A DNA stretch of 64,000 bases from Siculibacillus lacustris (GTDB lineage Bacteria > Pseudomonadota > Alphaproteobacteria > Rhizobiales > Ancalomicrobiaceae). How positions within the stretch are numbered: the stretch's first letter is position 1; each line of letters opens with the position of its first letter. This document shows positions 34,113 to 42,715 of the stretch, one piece after another. The DNA is taken from the NCBI RefSeq assembly GCF_004328075.1, contig NZ_SJFN01000002.1, positions 1 through 64,000 of the forward strand, in the 5' to 3' direction. Position numbers and translations under genes: made by a program. The notes under the pieces were generated by a model. That model made no database searches, was not told the origin of the DNA, and saw only the letters and a program-made list of their open reading frames with translations.

Positions 34113-35153
34113 ATGTCGATCCGCATGCTCATGGCCGCGACGCTCGTCGCCGCCGGTCTCGCCCCGATGGCCGCCGAAGCCGGCCCCGTCCTCGACCAGA
34201 TCAAGAAGGACGGCAAGATCATCTGCATCGTCAATCCGAAGTCGCCGGGCTTCTCGGTGCCGGATGCGCAGGGGGTGTTCCAGGGCTTCAACGTCGACTT
34301 CTGCCGCATGGCCGCGGCGGCGATCTTCGGCGACGCGAGCAAGGTCGACATCCGCGGCGTCGGCTTCTCCGACAGCCTGAAGACCCTGGTCGCCGGCGGC
34401 GCCCACATGGCGTCGCGGTCGCTGACCGTCACCGGCACCCGCGACGCCGATCCCGGGCTGGCCTTCATCACCCCGACCTTCTTCGACGGTCAGGGCTTCA
34501 TGGTCGCCAAGTCGATGGGGCTCAAGTCGGCGAGCGAACTCAACGGCGCCACGGTCTGCGCCGAAGAGGGCTCGACCACCCTGCTCAACCTCGCCGACTG
34601 GTTCTCCGACCACAAGATCAAGTATCAGGTCGAGAACTTCACCGACATGACGGCGCGGCTGCAGGCGTTCTTCTCCGGCAAGTGCGACGTGATGTCGAAC
34701 GACTTCACGGCGCTCGCCGCCAACCGTCAGCTCGCCGAGAAGCCGGATGCCTATGAACTCCTGCCCGACATGATCTCGTCGGAGCCGCTGGCGCTGGTGT
34801 CGCGCCCCGACACCGAGTTGCAGAAGACGCTGTTCTGGAGCTTCCAGGTGATGCTGACCGCCGAGCAGTACGGCATAAACCAGAAGAACATCGGCGAGAT
34901 CGTCGCCAAGCTGTCGTCGCAGCCGGCGGCGGTGCAGCGCCTGTTCGGCGACAAGGGCGCCGCCGCCGACATGGCGACCAAGCTCGGCATCGCCCCGAAC
35001 TGGACGGTCGAGATCATCCGCCAGGTCGGCAACTACGCCGACGTGTTCGATCGGCATCTCGGCCCGAAGACCGCGCTGGCGATCGACCGCGCCAAGACCC
35101 CGAATCGTCTGGTCAAGGACGGCGGGTTGCTGATCACCTATCCGATCCGCTGA
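34113..35153 (+). CDS. aapJ: General L-amino-acid ABC transporter periplasmic binding protein AapJ
   Basis: 346 residues with a Sec signal peptide (MSIRMLMAATLVAAGLAPMA) and the AapJ/BztA mature pattern: GKIICIVNPKSPGFSVPDAQ, GFNVDFCRMAAAAIFGD, CAEEGSTTLLNLADWF and the C-terminal LGPKTALAIDRAKTPNRL. It binds a wide range of L-amino acids and serves the AapQM channel encoded on the other strand. Separation from aapQM by a phosphatase gene and inversion is unusual. A hairpin follows the gene. Confidence 0.93.
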   Translation: MSIRMLMAATLVAAGLAPMAAEAGPVLDQIKKDGKIICIVNPKSPGFSVPDAQGVFQGFNVDFCRMAAAAIFGDASKVDIRGVGFSDSLKTLVAGGAHMASRSLTVTGTRDADPGLAFITPTFFDGQGFMVAKSMGLKSASELNGATVCAEEGSTTLLNLADWFSDHKIKYQVENFTDMTARLQAFFSGKCDVMSNDFTALAANRQLAEKPDAYELLPDMISSEPLALVSRPDTELQKTLFWSFQVMLTAEQYGINQKNIGEIVAKLSSQPAAVQRLFGDKGAAADMATKLGIAPNWTVEIIRQVGNYADVFDRHLGPKTALAIDRAKTPNRLVKDGGLLITYPIR

Positions 35154-35607
35154 GCGGTGCGGCGAGGGACCCGCTCGGTCGGTGAGGGCGAAAGCCCGGA
35201 CCGGGCGGGGCCAAGTACCACCGACCGCGGCGATCGGCACCCCGGGCCGCCGGCCTCACGCCTTCGGCGCTCCCGACCGGCCGCGAACCGAAGTCGTCCG
35301 ATGACTTCGCCCGGTGCGGCGGAGATGCCGCCGCAGGCTCGCCGCCCTACGCAGGAACTCGGATGACGGAGAGCCAGGACCCTCGGTCATTCGGCTGATT
35401 TTTCTCACATTTTTCGTCGATGCCGCCGGTTCTTCGCATTAAGTCGTCTGACGTCTGATCAATAGTAGTGGCGGCGCGAAAAGGCTCACGGTATCATCCT
35501 CGCCATCGAGGTGATCGCCGCGGCCGACGCCCCTTTCCGGGGCCGGTGCGGCGATCGCCGGCCCCCGCGATGCGCCGTCGAGAGCGCGAGCGGGTAAGGA
35601 GGACGCG
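35154..35607. promoter_or_regulatory. 454-bp region between aapJ and garD with terminator and promoter elements
   Basis: The left half is GC-rich and holds the aapJ terminator-like hairpin. The right half has a marked AT-rich island (35390-35470) including a tandem repeat CGTCTGACGTCTGA (35445-35458), placed 150 bp before garD and a plausible regulator site. Immediately before garD is a perfect TAAGGAGG ribosome-binding site (35596-35603). No gene is seen. Confidence 0.5.
35176..35203 (+). terminator. Terminator-like hairpin after aapJ
   Basis: CGGTC ... GGGC-GAAA-GCCC ... GACCG: a 4-bp stem capped by a GAAA tetraloop inside a 5-bp outer stem, 22 bp after the aapJ stop. There is no T-run. 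Confidence 0.45.
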
Positions 35608-37152
35608 ATGACCGAGACACAGGCCCCGACGCCGCTGCGCATCAAGCTCGACGCCCGCGACAATGTCGCGATCGTCGCCAATTCCGGCGGGCTTCCGGCC
35701 GGCACCGTGTTCGACGACGGCCTGACCCTCGTCGACGCCGTGCCCCAGGGCCACAAGGTGGCGCTCGAGGACATCGCGGCGGGCGGGTCGGTGATCCGCT
35801 ACGGCGAGGTCATCGGCATCGCCGTCAAGGCCCTGCCCAAGGGCTCGTGGATCACCGAATTCCTGGTCGACCTGCCGGCCGCGCCGGCGCTCGCCGACCT
35901 GCCGCTCGCCACCCGGCCGGCCCCCGACCTGCCGCCGATCGAAGGCTACACCTTCCAGGGCTATCGCAACGCCGACGGTTCGGTCGGCACCCGCAACATC
36001 CTGGCGATCTCCGAGAGCGTCCAGTGCGTCGCCGGCGTGGTCGACCACGTGGTGGCGATCATCAAGGCCGAGCTTCTGCCCAAGTACCCGAACGTCGACG
36101 ACGTGGTCGGGCTCGGGCATGCCTACGGCTGCGGCGTGGCGATCAACGCGCCGGCGGCGATCATCCCGATCCGCAGCCTGCAGAACCTCACCCTCAATCC
36201 GAACTTCGGCGGCGAAGTGCTGGTGATCGGGCTCGGCTGCGAGAAGCTCCAGCCCGAGCGCCTGTTGCCGGGCAAGACCGCGGATGCCGCGGCCGGCGAC
36301 ATCCTGAGCCTCCAGGACGAGAAGTTCGTCGGTTTCCAGGCGATGGTCGCGGGCATCCTGGAGATGGCCGAAGAGCGGCTGAAGCGCCTGAACGAGCGCC
36401 GCCGCGAGACCTGTCCGGCGTCCGATCTGGTGGTCGGGGTGCAGTGCGGCGGGTCGGATGCCTTCTCCGGGGTCACCGCCAATCCGGCGATCGGCTTCGC
36501 CTCCGACCTGATCGTGCGGGCCGGTGGTACGGTGATGTTCTCCGAAGTCACCGAAGTGCGCGACGCGGTGCATCTGATGACGCCGCGGGCGGTGAACGCC
36601 GAGGTCGGCCGGGCGATCCTGCGCGAGATGGCGTGGTACGACCGCTATCTCGCCGAGGGCGAGACCGATCGGTCGGCCAATCCGTCGCCGGGCAACAAGA
36701 AGGGCGGGCTCGCCAACGTCGTCGAAAAGGCGCTGGGCTCGATCGCCAAATCGGGCAAGAGCCCGATCGCCGCGGTGCTGTCGCCGGGCGAACGGGCGAC
36801 CACCAAGGGCATGATCTTCGCCGCGACCCCGGCCTCCGACTTCGTCTGCGGCACCCAGCAGCTCGCCTCGGGCATGACGCTGCAGGTGTTCTCGACCGGC
36901 CGCGGCACGCCCTACGGGCTCGCCGCCGCGCCGGTGATCAAGGTCGCGACGCGGACCGATCTGGCGAAACGCTGGCACGACCTGATGGATCTCGACGCCG
37001 GCCGCATCGCCACCGGCGAGGCGACCATCGAGGAGGTCGGCTGGGAGCTGTTCCGGCTGATCCTCGAGGTGGCGAGCGGACGCAAGCCGTGGTCCGACCA
37101 ATGGGGCCTGCACAACGCCCTGACGATCTTCAACCCGGCGCCGATCACCTGA
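35608..37152 (+). CDS. garD: Galactarate dehydratase (GarD; UxaA/GarD family)
   Basis: 514 residues, the full length of GarD. The N-terminal SAF-like domain (LKLDARDN-like start, [21 protein letters not shown]) is followed by the catalytic part with [47 protein letters not shown] and [19 protein letters not shown], which supply the cysteines and histidine of the iron site. It converts galactarate to 5-keto-4-deoxy-D-glucarate. Altronate dehydratase UxaA is the nearest alternative; the GCEKLQPE segment and length favour GarD. A perfect TAAGGAGG precedes the ATG. Confidence 0.88.
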   Translation: MTETQAPTPLRIKLDARDNVAIVANSGGLPAGTVFDDGLTLVDAVPQGHKVALEDIAAGGSVIRYGEVIGIAVKALPKGSWITEFLVDLPAAPALADLPLATRPAPDLPPIEGYTFQGYRNADGSVGTRNILAISESVQCVAGVVDHVVAIIKAELLPKYPNVDDVVGLGHAYGCGVAINAPAAIIPIRSLQNLTLNPNFGGEVLVIGLGCEKLQPERLLPGKTADAAAGDILSLQDEKFVGFQAMVAGILEMAEERLKRLNERRRETCPASDLVVGVQCGGSDAFSGVTANPAIGFASDLIVRAGGTVMFSEVTEVRDAVHLMTPRAVNAEVGRAILREMAWYDRYLAEGETDRSANPSPGNKKGGLANVVEKALGSIAKSGKSPIAAVLSPGERATTKGMIFAATPASDFVCGTQQLASGMTLQVFSTGRGTPYGLAAAPVIKVATRTDLAKRWHDLMDLDAGRIATGEATIEEVGWELFRLILEVASGRKPWSDQWGLHNALTIFNPAPIT

Positions 37153-37247
37153 TCGACCCGCCGCCGGCGACGACCCCGAAGCGCGCCCCTCCCGCACGAC
37201 GGCGGGGGGGCAGGAGCAGCGCGACCCCCGAGCAGGAGCGGACCGAG

Positions 37248-38006
37248 ATGGCAGCGGGACTCAAGACGGCCCTGGTCACCGGGGCAGGCAGCGGCATCGG
37301 CAAGGCGAGCGCGCTGGCGCTCGCGGAGGCCGGGTTCACGGTGATCCTCGCCGGGCGACGCGCCGAGGCGCTGGCGGCGGTGGCGGCCGAGATCGCGGCG
37401 GGCGGCGGCACGGCGCTCGCGGTGCCCACCGACGTCGCCGATCCGGCCGCGGTCGAGGCGCTGTTTGCGACCATCGTCGCGCGCTTCGGGCGCCTCGACG
37501 TGCTGTTCAACAACGCCGGACGCAATGCCGGCGCGACGCCCTTCGCCGATTATCCGCTCGATCAGTGGAACGCGGTGGTGGCGGTCAATCTGACCGGCGT
37601 GTTCCTGTGCGCCCAGGCGGCCTTCCGCCTGATGCAGAGCCAGACCCCGCGCGGGGGGCGGATCATCAACAACGGGTCGATCTCGGCCCATTCGCCGCGC
37701 CCCAATTCGCTCGCCTATACCGCGACCAAGCACGCGGTGACCGGCATCACCAAGTCGATCGCCCTGGACGGGCGGCCGTTCGACATCGTCTGCGGCCAGA
37801 TCGACATCGGCAACGCCGCCACCGACCTGACCGAGCGGATGACCCGCGGCGTGCTCCAGCCGAACGGCGAGATGCTGCCCGAGGACCGCATGGACGTCGC
37901 GGTGGTCGGCCGATCGGTCGCCCACATGGCGAGCCTGCCGCTCGACGCCAACGTCCTGTTCATGACCGTGATGGCCTCGAAGATGCCCTTCGTCGGGCGC
38001 GGCTGA
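37248..38006 (+). CDS. Short-chain dehydrogenase/reductase (SDR)
   Basis: 252 residues of the classical SDR type: cofactor motif [10 protein letters not shown] near residue 11, NNAGRNAG near 88, catalytic Ser in [10 protein letters not shown] and the YxxxK as YTATKHA near residue 155. The sequence after the first Rossmann strand (GRRAEAL) favours NADP(H). It starts 95 bp after garD on the same strand, so it probably acts on a sugar acid or a related hydroxy acid, for example in galactarate metabolism. Substrate is unknown. Confidence 0.87.
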   Translation: MAAGLKTALVTGAGSGIGKASALALAEAGFTVILAGRRAEALAAVAAEIAAGGGTALAVPTDVADPAAVEALFATIVARFGRLDVLFNNAGRNAGATPFADYPLDQWNAVVAVNLTGVFLCAQAAFRLMQSQTPRGGRIINNGSISAHSPRPNSLAYTATKHAVTGITKSIALDGRPFDIVCGQIDIGNAATDLTERMTRGVLQPNGEMLPEDRMDVAVVGRSVAHMASLPLDANVLFMTVMASKMPFVGRG

Positions 38007-38508
38007 GGCCCGCGCCGGGAACCACGCCGGGCGATCGGCGAGTCGCGTGCGCCGTCGGAGCGGGCCGAGGCGACGGTGTCGGGCCGCGCGCGGAGGGGTG
38101 CGGATCGCTCCCGGGCGACGCTTCGGCAGACCGTCATCGAAGCCCCCGACCGATCCGCGCGGTCGCGACACCCGACCCGTGTGTCCCCTGTGGGCGTCAC
38201 ACGAGTGCGAAGGAGCAGGTTACGCGCCCGTCGCCGTTCGGACGACCGTGCGGCGCCGGGCTCCGACGGCGCATTCGAGAGCTTCCGCGGCTTTTCCGGC
38301 GTAGAAACCGCGCGCGATTGCGCGCGATCGAGAAGCGATGATTTCGGAAATCGCGAACCGTGACACGCGCCGCCACCCGGGATAGCCAGCGCCCGGGCCA
38401 TCGTTGCGCTTCCATGGGGTGACAAAGGCGGTACTCGTGGGGTACCAGCGCTCAAGACCGGCCCATCAACGCGTTGAAAACAGTATAGAATTGCAGCTGA
38501 AATATGGT
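38007..38508. other. Gene-free region between SDR gene and tRNA-Gln
   Basis: About 500 bp. The first 380 bp are GC-rich with no credible reading frame. The last 130 bp, downstream of the tRNA on the minus strand, are richer in A and T and hold the palindromic motif CCATCAACGCGTTGAAAA (38463-38480), whose minus-strand reading puts TTTTCAACGCG about 30 nt beyond the tRNA 3' end, a possible processing or termination zone. Confidence 0.4.
38463..38480. repeat. 18-bp motif also present at 12432-12449
   Basis: CCATCAACGCGTTGAAAA here and CCATCAACTCGTTGAAAA at 12432-12449 differ at one base. The centre TCAACGCGTTGA is a perfect 12-bp palindrome in this copy. The other copy lies inside dispersed repeat A. 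Confidence 0.5.
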
Positions 38509-38582
38509 TGGCTGGGGGACCTGGATTCGAACCAAGATTGACGGAGTCAGAGTCCGCAGTTCTACCGTTGAACTATCCCCCA
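38509..38582 (-). tRNA. tRNA-Gln (anticodon CUG)
   Basis: A 74-nt cloverleaf read on the minus strand. The acceptor stem TGGGGGA pairs perfectly with TCCCCCA, the discriminator is G and CCA is encoded. The D-arm is AGTTCAACGGTAGAACT, the anticodon stem GCGGA/TCCGT encloses the loop CTCTGAC with anticodon CTG, and the T-loop is TTCGAAT. It reads CAG codons. The U1-A72 pair is typical of glutamine tRNAs. The gene marks the border between the catabolic region (left) and more conserved genes (right). Confidence 0.97.
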
Positions 38583-38619
38583 AGGGACGAACGCGTGGCG
38601 CCCGTCGCCGGTGGGCATC

Positions 38620-38648
38620 CGTCTAACCGATCGACGGTCGGGTTTCAA
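38620..38648 (-). promoter_or_regulatory. Promoter of tRNA-Gln
   Basis: On the minus strand TTGAAA (38643-38648) and TAGACG (38620-38625) are separated by exactly 17 bp and lie about 38 bp before the tRNA 5' end, matching a sigma-70-type housekeeping promoter. Confidence 0.6.
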
Positions 38649-39110
38649 GCCTCGAGATGCCGACGACGACGCAACCCCGCTGCGCGTCCGATCCGGGCGG
38701 CCGCAGACACCGCGCCCTCCGCATCCCTCGAGGGACCGGACCGGCCACCGACGGCGGCGCGCAACGACGCCGGGACAGGGTACCGGCCTCCGCCGATGCC
38801 GGCCGCGACGGGCGATGCGCCGCGGCGGCGTCCGAAGCCGCACGGCGAGCGAGCGTCGCCGACGGAAGTCGCCGTGCGGGCGCCGACGGGGGCGAAAAGG
38901 GAAACAGACGAGCCGCCGACGAGTCGCGCCGCCACCCGGGGTACCCCGATCGCCGCCCGCAACCGCCAATTCGGCGGGAGGCGCGGTGCTCTCCGCCGAT
39001 GGTTCGAACGAGTTCCGCTTGTCAGCCGTCGAAGCGCTGGTAGAGTGGGGACAACGTGACCAACCGAGGCGTCGCGCGCGACCTTCGCGCAGCAGGCGCG
39101 GAGACGACAT
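38649..39110. other. Gene-free region between tRNA-Gln promoter and ppx
   Basis: About 460 bp of extremely GC-rich DNA. All six frames stay open for long stretches because stop codons are rare at this composition, but the translations are Arg/Ala/Pro-rich without family features. Near the right end a GGAG (39100-39103) precedes the TTG start of the next gene. Confidence 0.4.
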
Positions 39111-41153
39111 TTGGGAAATCGAGGAGACGAACCGCCAGCCGCGGGTCGTCCCGGTGTGGCTGCCGTCGACGGCGCGCCGACGAAGCATCGTCGTCGCAAG
39201 CGCCGAGGACGGCGGACCCGCTGGCCATCCGTGGCCAAGGCCGGGCCGAAGGCGCCGGTCGATACATCGGCGTCGCCCGCCGACACGTCGACCGCCCCGG
39301 TCGGCGACCGCGCGGTCGTGCGCCCGCCGTCCCCCGCCCCTCCCACCTTCGGTCCTCCCCCCGTCGAGGCGACCCGCCGGGCCGATCCGCGATCGGGCCC
39401 GGACGCGCAGCGGTCCTCGCCCACGGGCGAGAGCGGCGGCGCGCGCTCGGGCTCGGCGTCGGCGGACGATCGGCGGCGCGACCGACGCGGCGCCGAGACC
39501 GGGCCGGTCGGCGGACCGCGGACCTCGGCCTCCGGCACGCCGGGCGGCGACGGACGCGACCGACCGTCCACATCCCCCTTCGGCGCCGACGATCGACGCC
39601 GGGACGGGCGCGGCGGGGAACCCGCACGCCTCGGCGGGACACGCGCGGACCACGGCGCCGACCGAGGCGGCGCACGACCCTCGGCCCTGCATGCCGACGG
39701 CGATCGGCGGGCGACGGACGTCGGGCAGCGGGACGAGCGCGCGCCGCATCGCGACGGCCCGGCCATGGCGCGCGGCGATGATCCGGGCGCGGTTCGGCGA
39801 TCCGGCGGCGACGCCGATCCGGGGTTGCGCGACCCGCATCGCGGCGACGGCCGCCTGCAGTCCCACGACGCGTCGGCGTGGCTCGGCGATGCCACGGCGA
39901 CCGACGTCCGCGCGCCGCAGCGGCCGCGGCCCGACGGGCGCGATCCCGACGGCGCAGATCCTCGCGCGCCCACGGACCGCGGCAACGCGGATCCGCACGG
40001 CGCTCCCTCGGACGCGGCCACGGCCCTCCCCTGGGCAGCCGAGGCGCCGGAGCCGGGCGGCGCCGATCCGCTGCGCGGCGAGCCGGTGCCGCGGCGCGTG
40101 CCGGCCGGGCGGGCCCGCGCGACCGGGCCGCTCTACGCGGCGCTCGATCTCGGCACCAACAACTGCCGCCTGCTGGTCGCCGAACCCTGGCACCAGGGCT
40201 TCCGGGTGGTCGACGCCTTCTCGCGGATCGTGCGGCTCGGCGAAGGCCTGTCGCGCAGCGGCCGGCTGTCGGAGGCGGCACAGGACCGGGCGATCGACGC
40301 GCTGAAGGTCTGCCGCGGCAAGCTCGACGGGCGCGGCATCGTGCGCTCGCGGCTGGTCGCCACCGAGGCTTGCCGGGCGGCCGAGAACGGCGCCGAGTTC
40401 CTCGACCGGGTCGAACGCGAGGCCGGGCTGCGGCTGGAGATCCTGACGCGCGAGACCGAAGCGCGGCTGGCGGTCGCCGGCTGCGCCAATCTGATCGACT
40501 GGTCGTCGGACGGCGCCCTGCTGTTCGACATCGGCGGCGGCTCGTCGGAGCTGGTGTGGCTGGAATTCGGCACGGGACGGCGCTACGGCAGCGATCCGAC
40601 CCGCCACATCCGCGCCTGGACCTCGCTGCCGGTCGGCGTGGTGACCCTGTCGGAGCGCCACGGCGGCGTGGCGGTCGGACCGCAGGTGTTCGAGGACATG
40701 GTCGCCGACGTCGACGATCTGCTCGCCGGATTGACCGAATGGCGCGGCCTCGAGGCGCGGCTGGGGCCGGGGCGCTATCACATGCTCGGGACTTCGGGAA
40801 CGGTGACGACGCTGGCCGGGGTGCATCTCGGCCTCAAGCGCTATGATCGCCGGCGCGTCGACGGCACCTGGTTGTCGGACTTCGAGGTTGGCGAGATGAT
40901 CGACCAGTTGTTGGCGATGGATTTCGACGACCGGGTCGCCAATCCCTGCATCGGGCTCGACCGGGCGGACTTGGTGCTGGCCGGTTGCGCGATCCTGGAG
41001 GCGATCCGGCGGCGCTGGCGGTGCGATCGGCTCCGCGTCGCCGATCGGGGCCTGCGCGAGGGCATGTTGACCGAATTGATGATGGGTGACGGCATCTGGC
41101 GGCGGCCCTCGCGGGGCGCGCGGTCGGGGCGCGGCGAAGGGAGCGGGACGTGA
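39111..41153 (+). CDS. Ppx/GppA family phosphatase with long disordered N-terminus
   Basis: 680 residues if started at the TTG at 39111. Residues ~341-660 are a complete Ppx/GppA domain of the sugar-kinase/actin fold: [32 protein letters not shown], the phosphate loop [15 protein letters not shown] and [16 protein letters not shown]. Members hydrolyse polyphosphate or pppGpp. The first ~340 residues start with a basic cluster ([11 protein letters not shown]) and continue as low-complexity Arg/Asp/Gly/Pro sequence. Start choice is uncertain; internal starts would shorten this region. Its stop overlaps the rlmE start, so both are co-expressed. Confidence 0.8.
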   Translation: MGNRGDEPPAAGRPGVAAVDGAPTKHRRRKRRGRRTRWPSVAKAGPKAPVDTSASPADTSTAPVGDRAVVRPPSPAPPTFGPPPVEATRRADPRSGPDAQRSSPTGESGGARSGSASADDRRRDRRGAETGPVGGPRTSASGTPGGDGRDRPSTSPFGADDRRRDGRGGEPARLGGTRADHGADRGGARPSALHADGDRRATDVGQRDERAPHRDGPAMARGDDPGAVRRSGGDADPGLRDPHRGDGRLQSHDASAWLGDATATDVRAPQRPRPDGRDPDGADPRAPTDRGNADPHGAPSDAATALPWAAEAPEPGGADPLRGEPVPRRVPAGRARATGPLYAALDLGTNNCRLLVAEPWHQGFRVVDAFSRIVRLGEGLSRSGRLSEAAQDRAIDALKVCRGKLDGRGIVRSRLVATEACRAAENGAEFLDRVEREAGLRLEILTRETEARLAVAGCANLIDWSSDGALLFDIGGGSSELVWLEFGTGRRYGSDPTRHIRAWTSLPVGVVTLSERHGGVAVGPQVFEDMVADVDDLLAGLTEWRGLEARLGPGRYHMLGTSGTVTTLAGVHLGLKRYDRRRVDGTWLSDFEVGEMIDQLLAMDFDDRVANPCIGLDRADLVLAGCAILEAIRRRWRCDRLRVADRGLREGMLTELMMGDGIWRRPSRGARSGRGEGSGT

Positions 41154-41959
41154 ACGACAAGGGCTCGGAAGGCGGCGGCGGCGCGCCGCGCGCCCTCAAG
41201 GTCAAGGTGAAGACCGCCAAACGGCGGACCGCCTCGTCCACCAAGTGGCTGCTCCGGCAGTTGAACGACCCCTATGTGGTGCGGTCGAAGAAGGACGGCT
41301 GGCGCTCGCGCGCCGCCTACAAGCTGATCGAGATCGACGACAAGCAGCATCTCCTGAAGCCGGGCAATCGGGTGATCGATCTCGGCTGCGCGCCGGGCGG
41401 CTGGTGCCAGGTGGCGGCGCAGCGGGTGCGCTCGCGCGACGAGGCACCGCGGGTGGTCGGCATCGACTATCTCGAGATGACCGGGGTACCGGGGGCGATC
41501 TTCCTGCAGAAGGACTTTCTCGACGACGACGCGCCGGCGGCGCTGATCGCCGCGCTCGGCGGCGAGATGGCCGACGTGGTGCTGTCCGACATGGCGGCGC
41601 CGGCGACCGGCCACAAGAAGACCGACCATCTCAAGATCATGCATCTGTGCGAGGTGGCGATCGACTTCGCTCGCACCGTGCTGCGGCCCGGCGGACATTT
41701 CCTCGCCAAGGTGCTGCGCGGCGGCACCGAGGGCGAGCTGTTGGCCAACCTGAAGCGCGACTTCGCGACCGTCGCCCACATCAAGCCGCCGGCGAGCCGG
41801 GCGGATTCGGCCGAGCTCTACGTCATCGCCAAGGGCTTCCGCGGCAGCGGCGTCGAGCCGCTCGCCGAGGCGCCCGAGGAGGATTTCGACGACGGGCGCG
41901 ACGACGCGGATCGCGAGGCGCCGACCTCCGGCTGGATGCCGCCCCTGAAGAAGGTCTGA
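41150..41959 (+). CDS. rlmE: 23S rRNA (uridine-2'-O-)-methyltransferase RlmE (FtsJ)
   Basis: 269 residues from a GTG start that overlaps the ppx stop (GTGA), with AAGGGAG upstream. It methylates the ribose of U2552 in 23S rRNA late in large-subunit assembly. The SAM site is [17 protein letters not shown] near residue 75, and the catalytic K-D-K-E residues lie in [33 protein letters not shown] and [11 protein letters not shown]. It has an alphaproteobacterial basic N-terminal extension and an acidic C-terminal tail ([14 protein letters not shown]). Confidence 0.93.
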   Translation: MNDKGSEGGGGAPRALKVKVKTAKRRTASSTKWLLRQLNDPYVVRSKKDGWRSRAAYKLIEIDDKQHLLKPGNRVIDLGCAPGGWCQVAAQRVRSRDEAPRVVGIDYLEMTGVPGAIFLQKDFLDDDAPAALIAALGGEMADVVLSDMAAPATGHKKTDHLKIMHLCEVAIDFARTVLRPGGHFLAKVLRGGTEGELLANLKRDFATVAHIKPPASRADSAELYVIAKGFRGSGVEPLAEAPEEDFDDGRDDADREAPTSGWMPPLKKV

Positions 41960-42715
41960 CGACGCGGGCGCCGCCCGACCCGCGCGATCGGCGTGGGGGG
42001 CAGCCGGCCGACGCCCGAGCGTGTCCCTGCGGCAGGATCTGCCGGGCCGCCGGCGCCGACCGGCAAGAGCTGCCGTGAACGGCCGGGCCGAGCGCCGCGG
42101 CGATGGGCTCGGTTTCGACGTGTAGGCACCGCGGGCGGCGGAAACGCGGGCGGAAACACGGGGGCGGCCTACGGGAGGGCCGCCAGGGGCGGCAAGCCCG
42201 CGGGCGCCGAGCGCTCGGCGCGCCTACAGGCGATCGCGAGGGGTTTCCTCGAACCCCGCATCCTCCCGATCGGTCACATCCTGCCCCTACCGTCGTCCCC
42301 GGCGAGCCCGAAGGGCGAGGGAAGGAGACCCGGAGGCCACACGGGAAATGGCAATGCTCACCGCATGCCCCCCTGGATCCCCTTCCCCTCCGCCGGCTTG
42401 CGCCGGCTCCGGCCGGGGATGAAGGCCGAGGGGCGGCCAGGCTCGAGCGCGTTTCCGCCCCTCCCCCGATCCGGGTCACCCCCTCCCCCGCCGCGCCCCT
42501 GCGTCGGCCGGTCGACGAGGCGGCGTCCCGATGCGGGCGGAGGCGTGGAAACCTTCGGGGACCTTCGACGTATCCCGTCCGTTTCCCGCCCGTTTCCGAA
42601 ATTCTGCAAAACTTTCCGGATCTTAACCTCTGGGGCCGCGGCACGGTTCTTGATCTCTCTCAGGCGTCCCGATCGCTTCCGATGGCGGGACGTCACCGAC
42701 GAGAGGGGAATCCGA
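41960..42715. other. 756-bp gene-free region with dispersed repeat copy B
   Basis: It contains no credible gene. From 42110 to 42180 there are GC-rich direct repeats (GCGGGCGGCGGAAAC, then GCGGGCGGAAAC). The dispersed palindromic repeat occupies 42290-42425. The stretch 42590-42690 is less GC-rich (TTCTGCAAAACTTTCC, TCTTAACC) and is the likely promoter zone of the EF-hand gene, whose ribosome-binding site GAGAGGGG lies at 42701-42708. Confidence 0.45.
42290..42425. repeat. Dispersed intergenic palindromic repeat, copy B
   Basis: Same order of blocks as copy A at 12388-12495: CGTCGTCCCCGGCGAGC, GCGAGGGAAGG, CTGGATCCCC and GCCGGGGATGA. The centre differs and an internal hairpin GCCGGCTTGCGCCGGC is present near the right end. 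The inverted ends allow a long cruciform or RNA stem. Confidence 0.65.

Noticed and set aside
38509..38582. tRNA-Gln 3' end as attachment site of an integrated element
   Set aside because: I found no second copy of the 3' end sequence and no integrase in the window; kept only as a question about the border.
38562..40826. 754-codon minus-strand frame opposite ppx and overlapping tRNA-Gln
   Set aside because: It runs through the tRNA and the catalytic ppx domain antisense; composition artefact.
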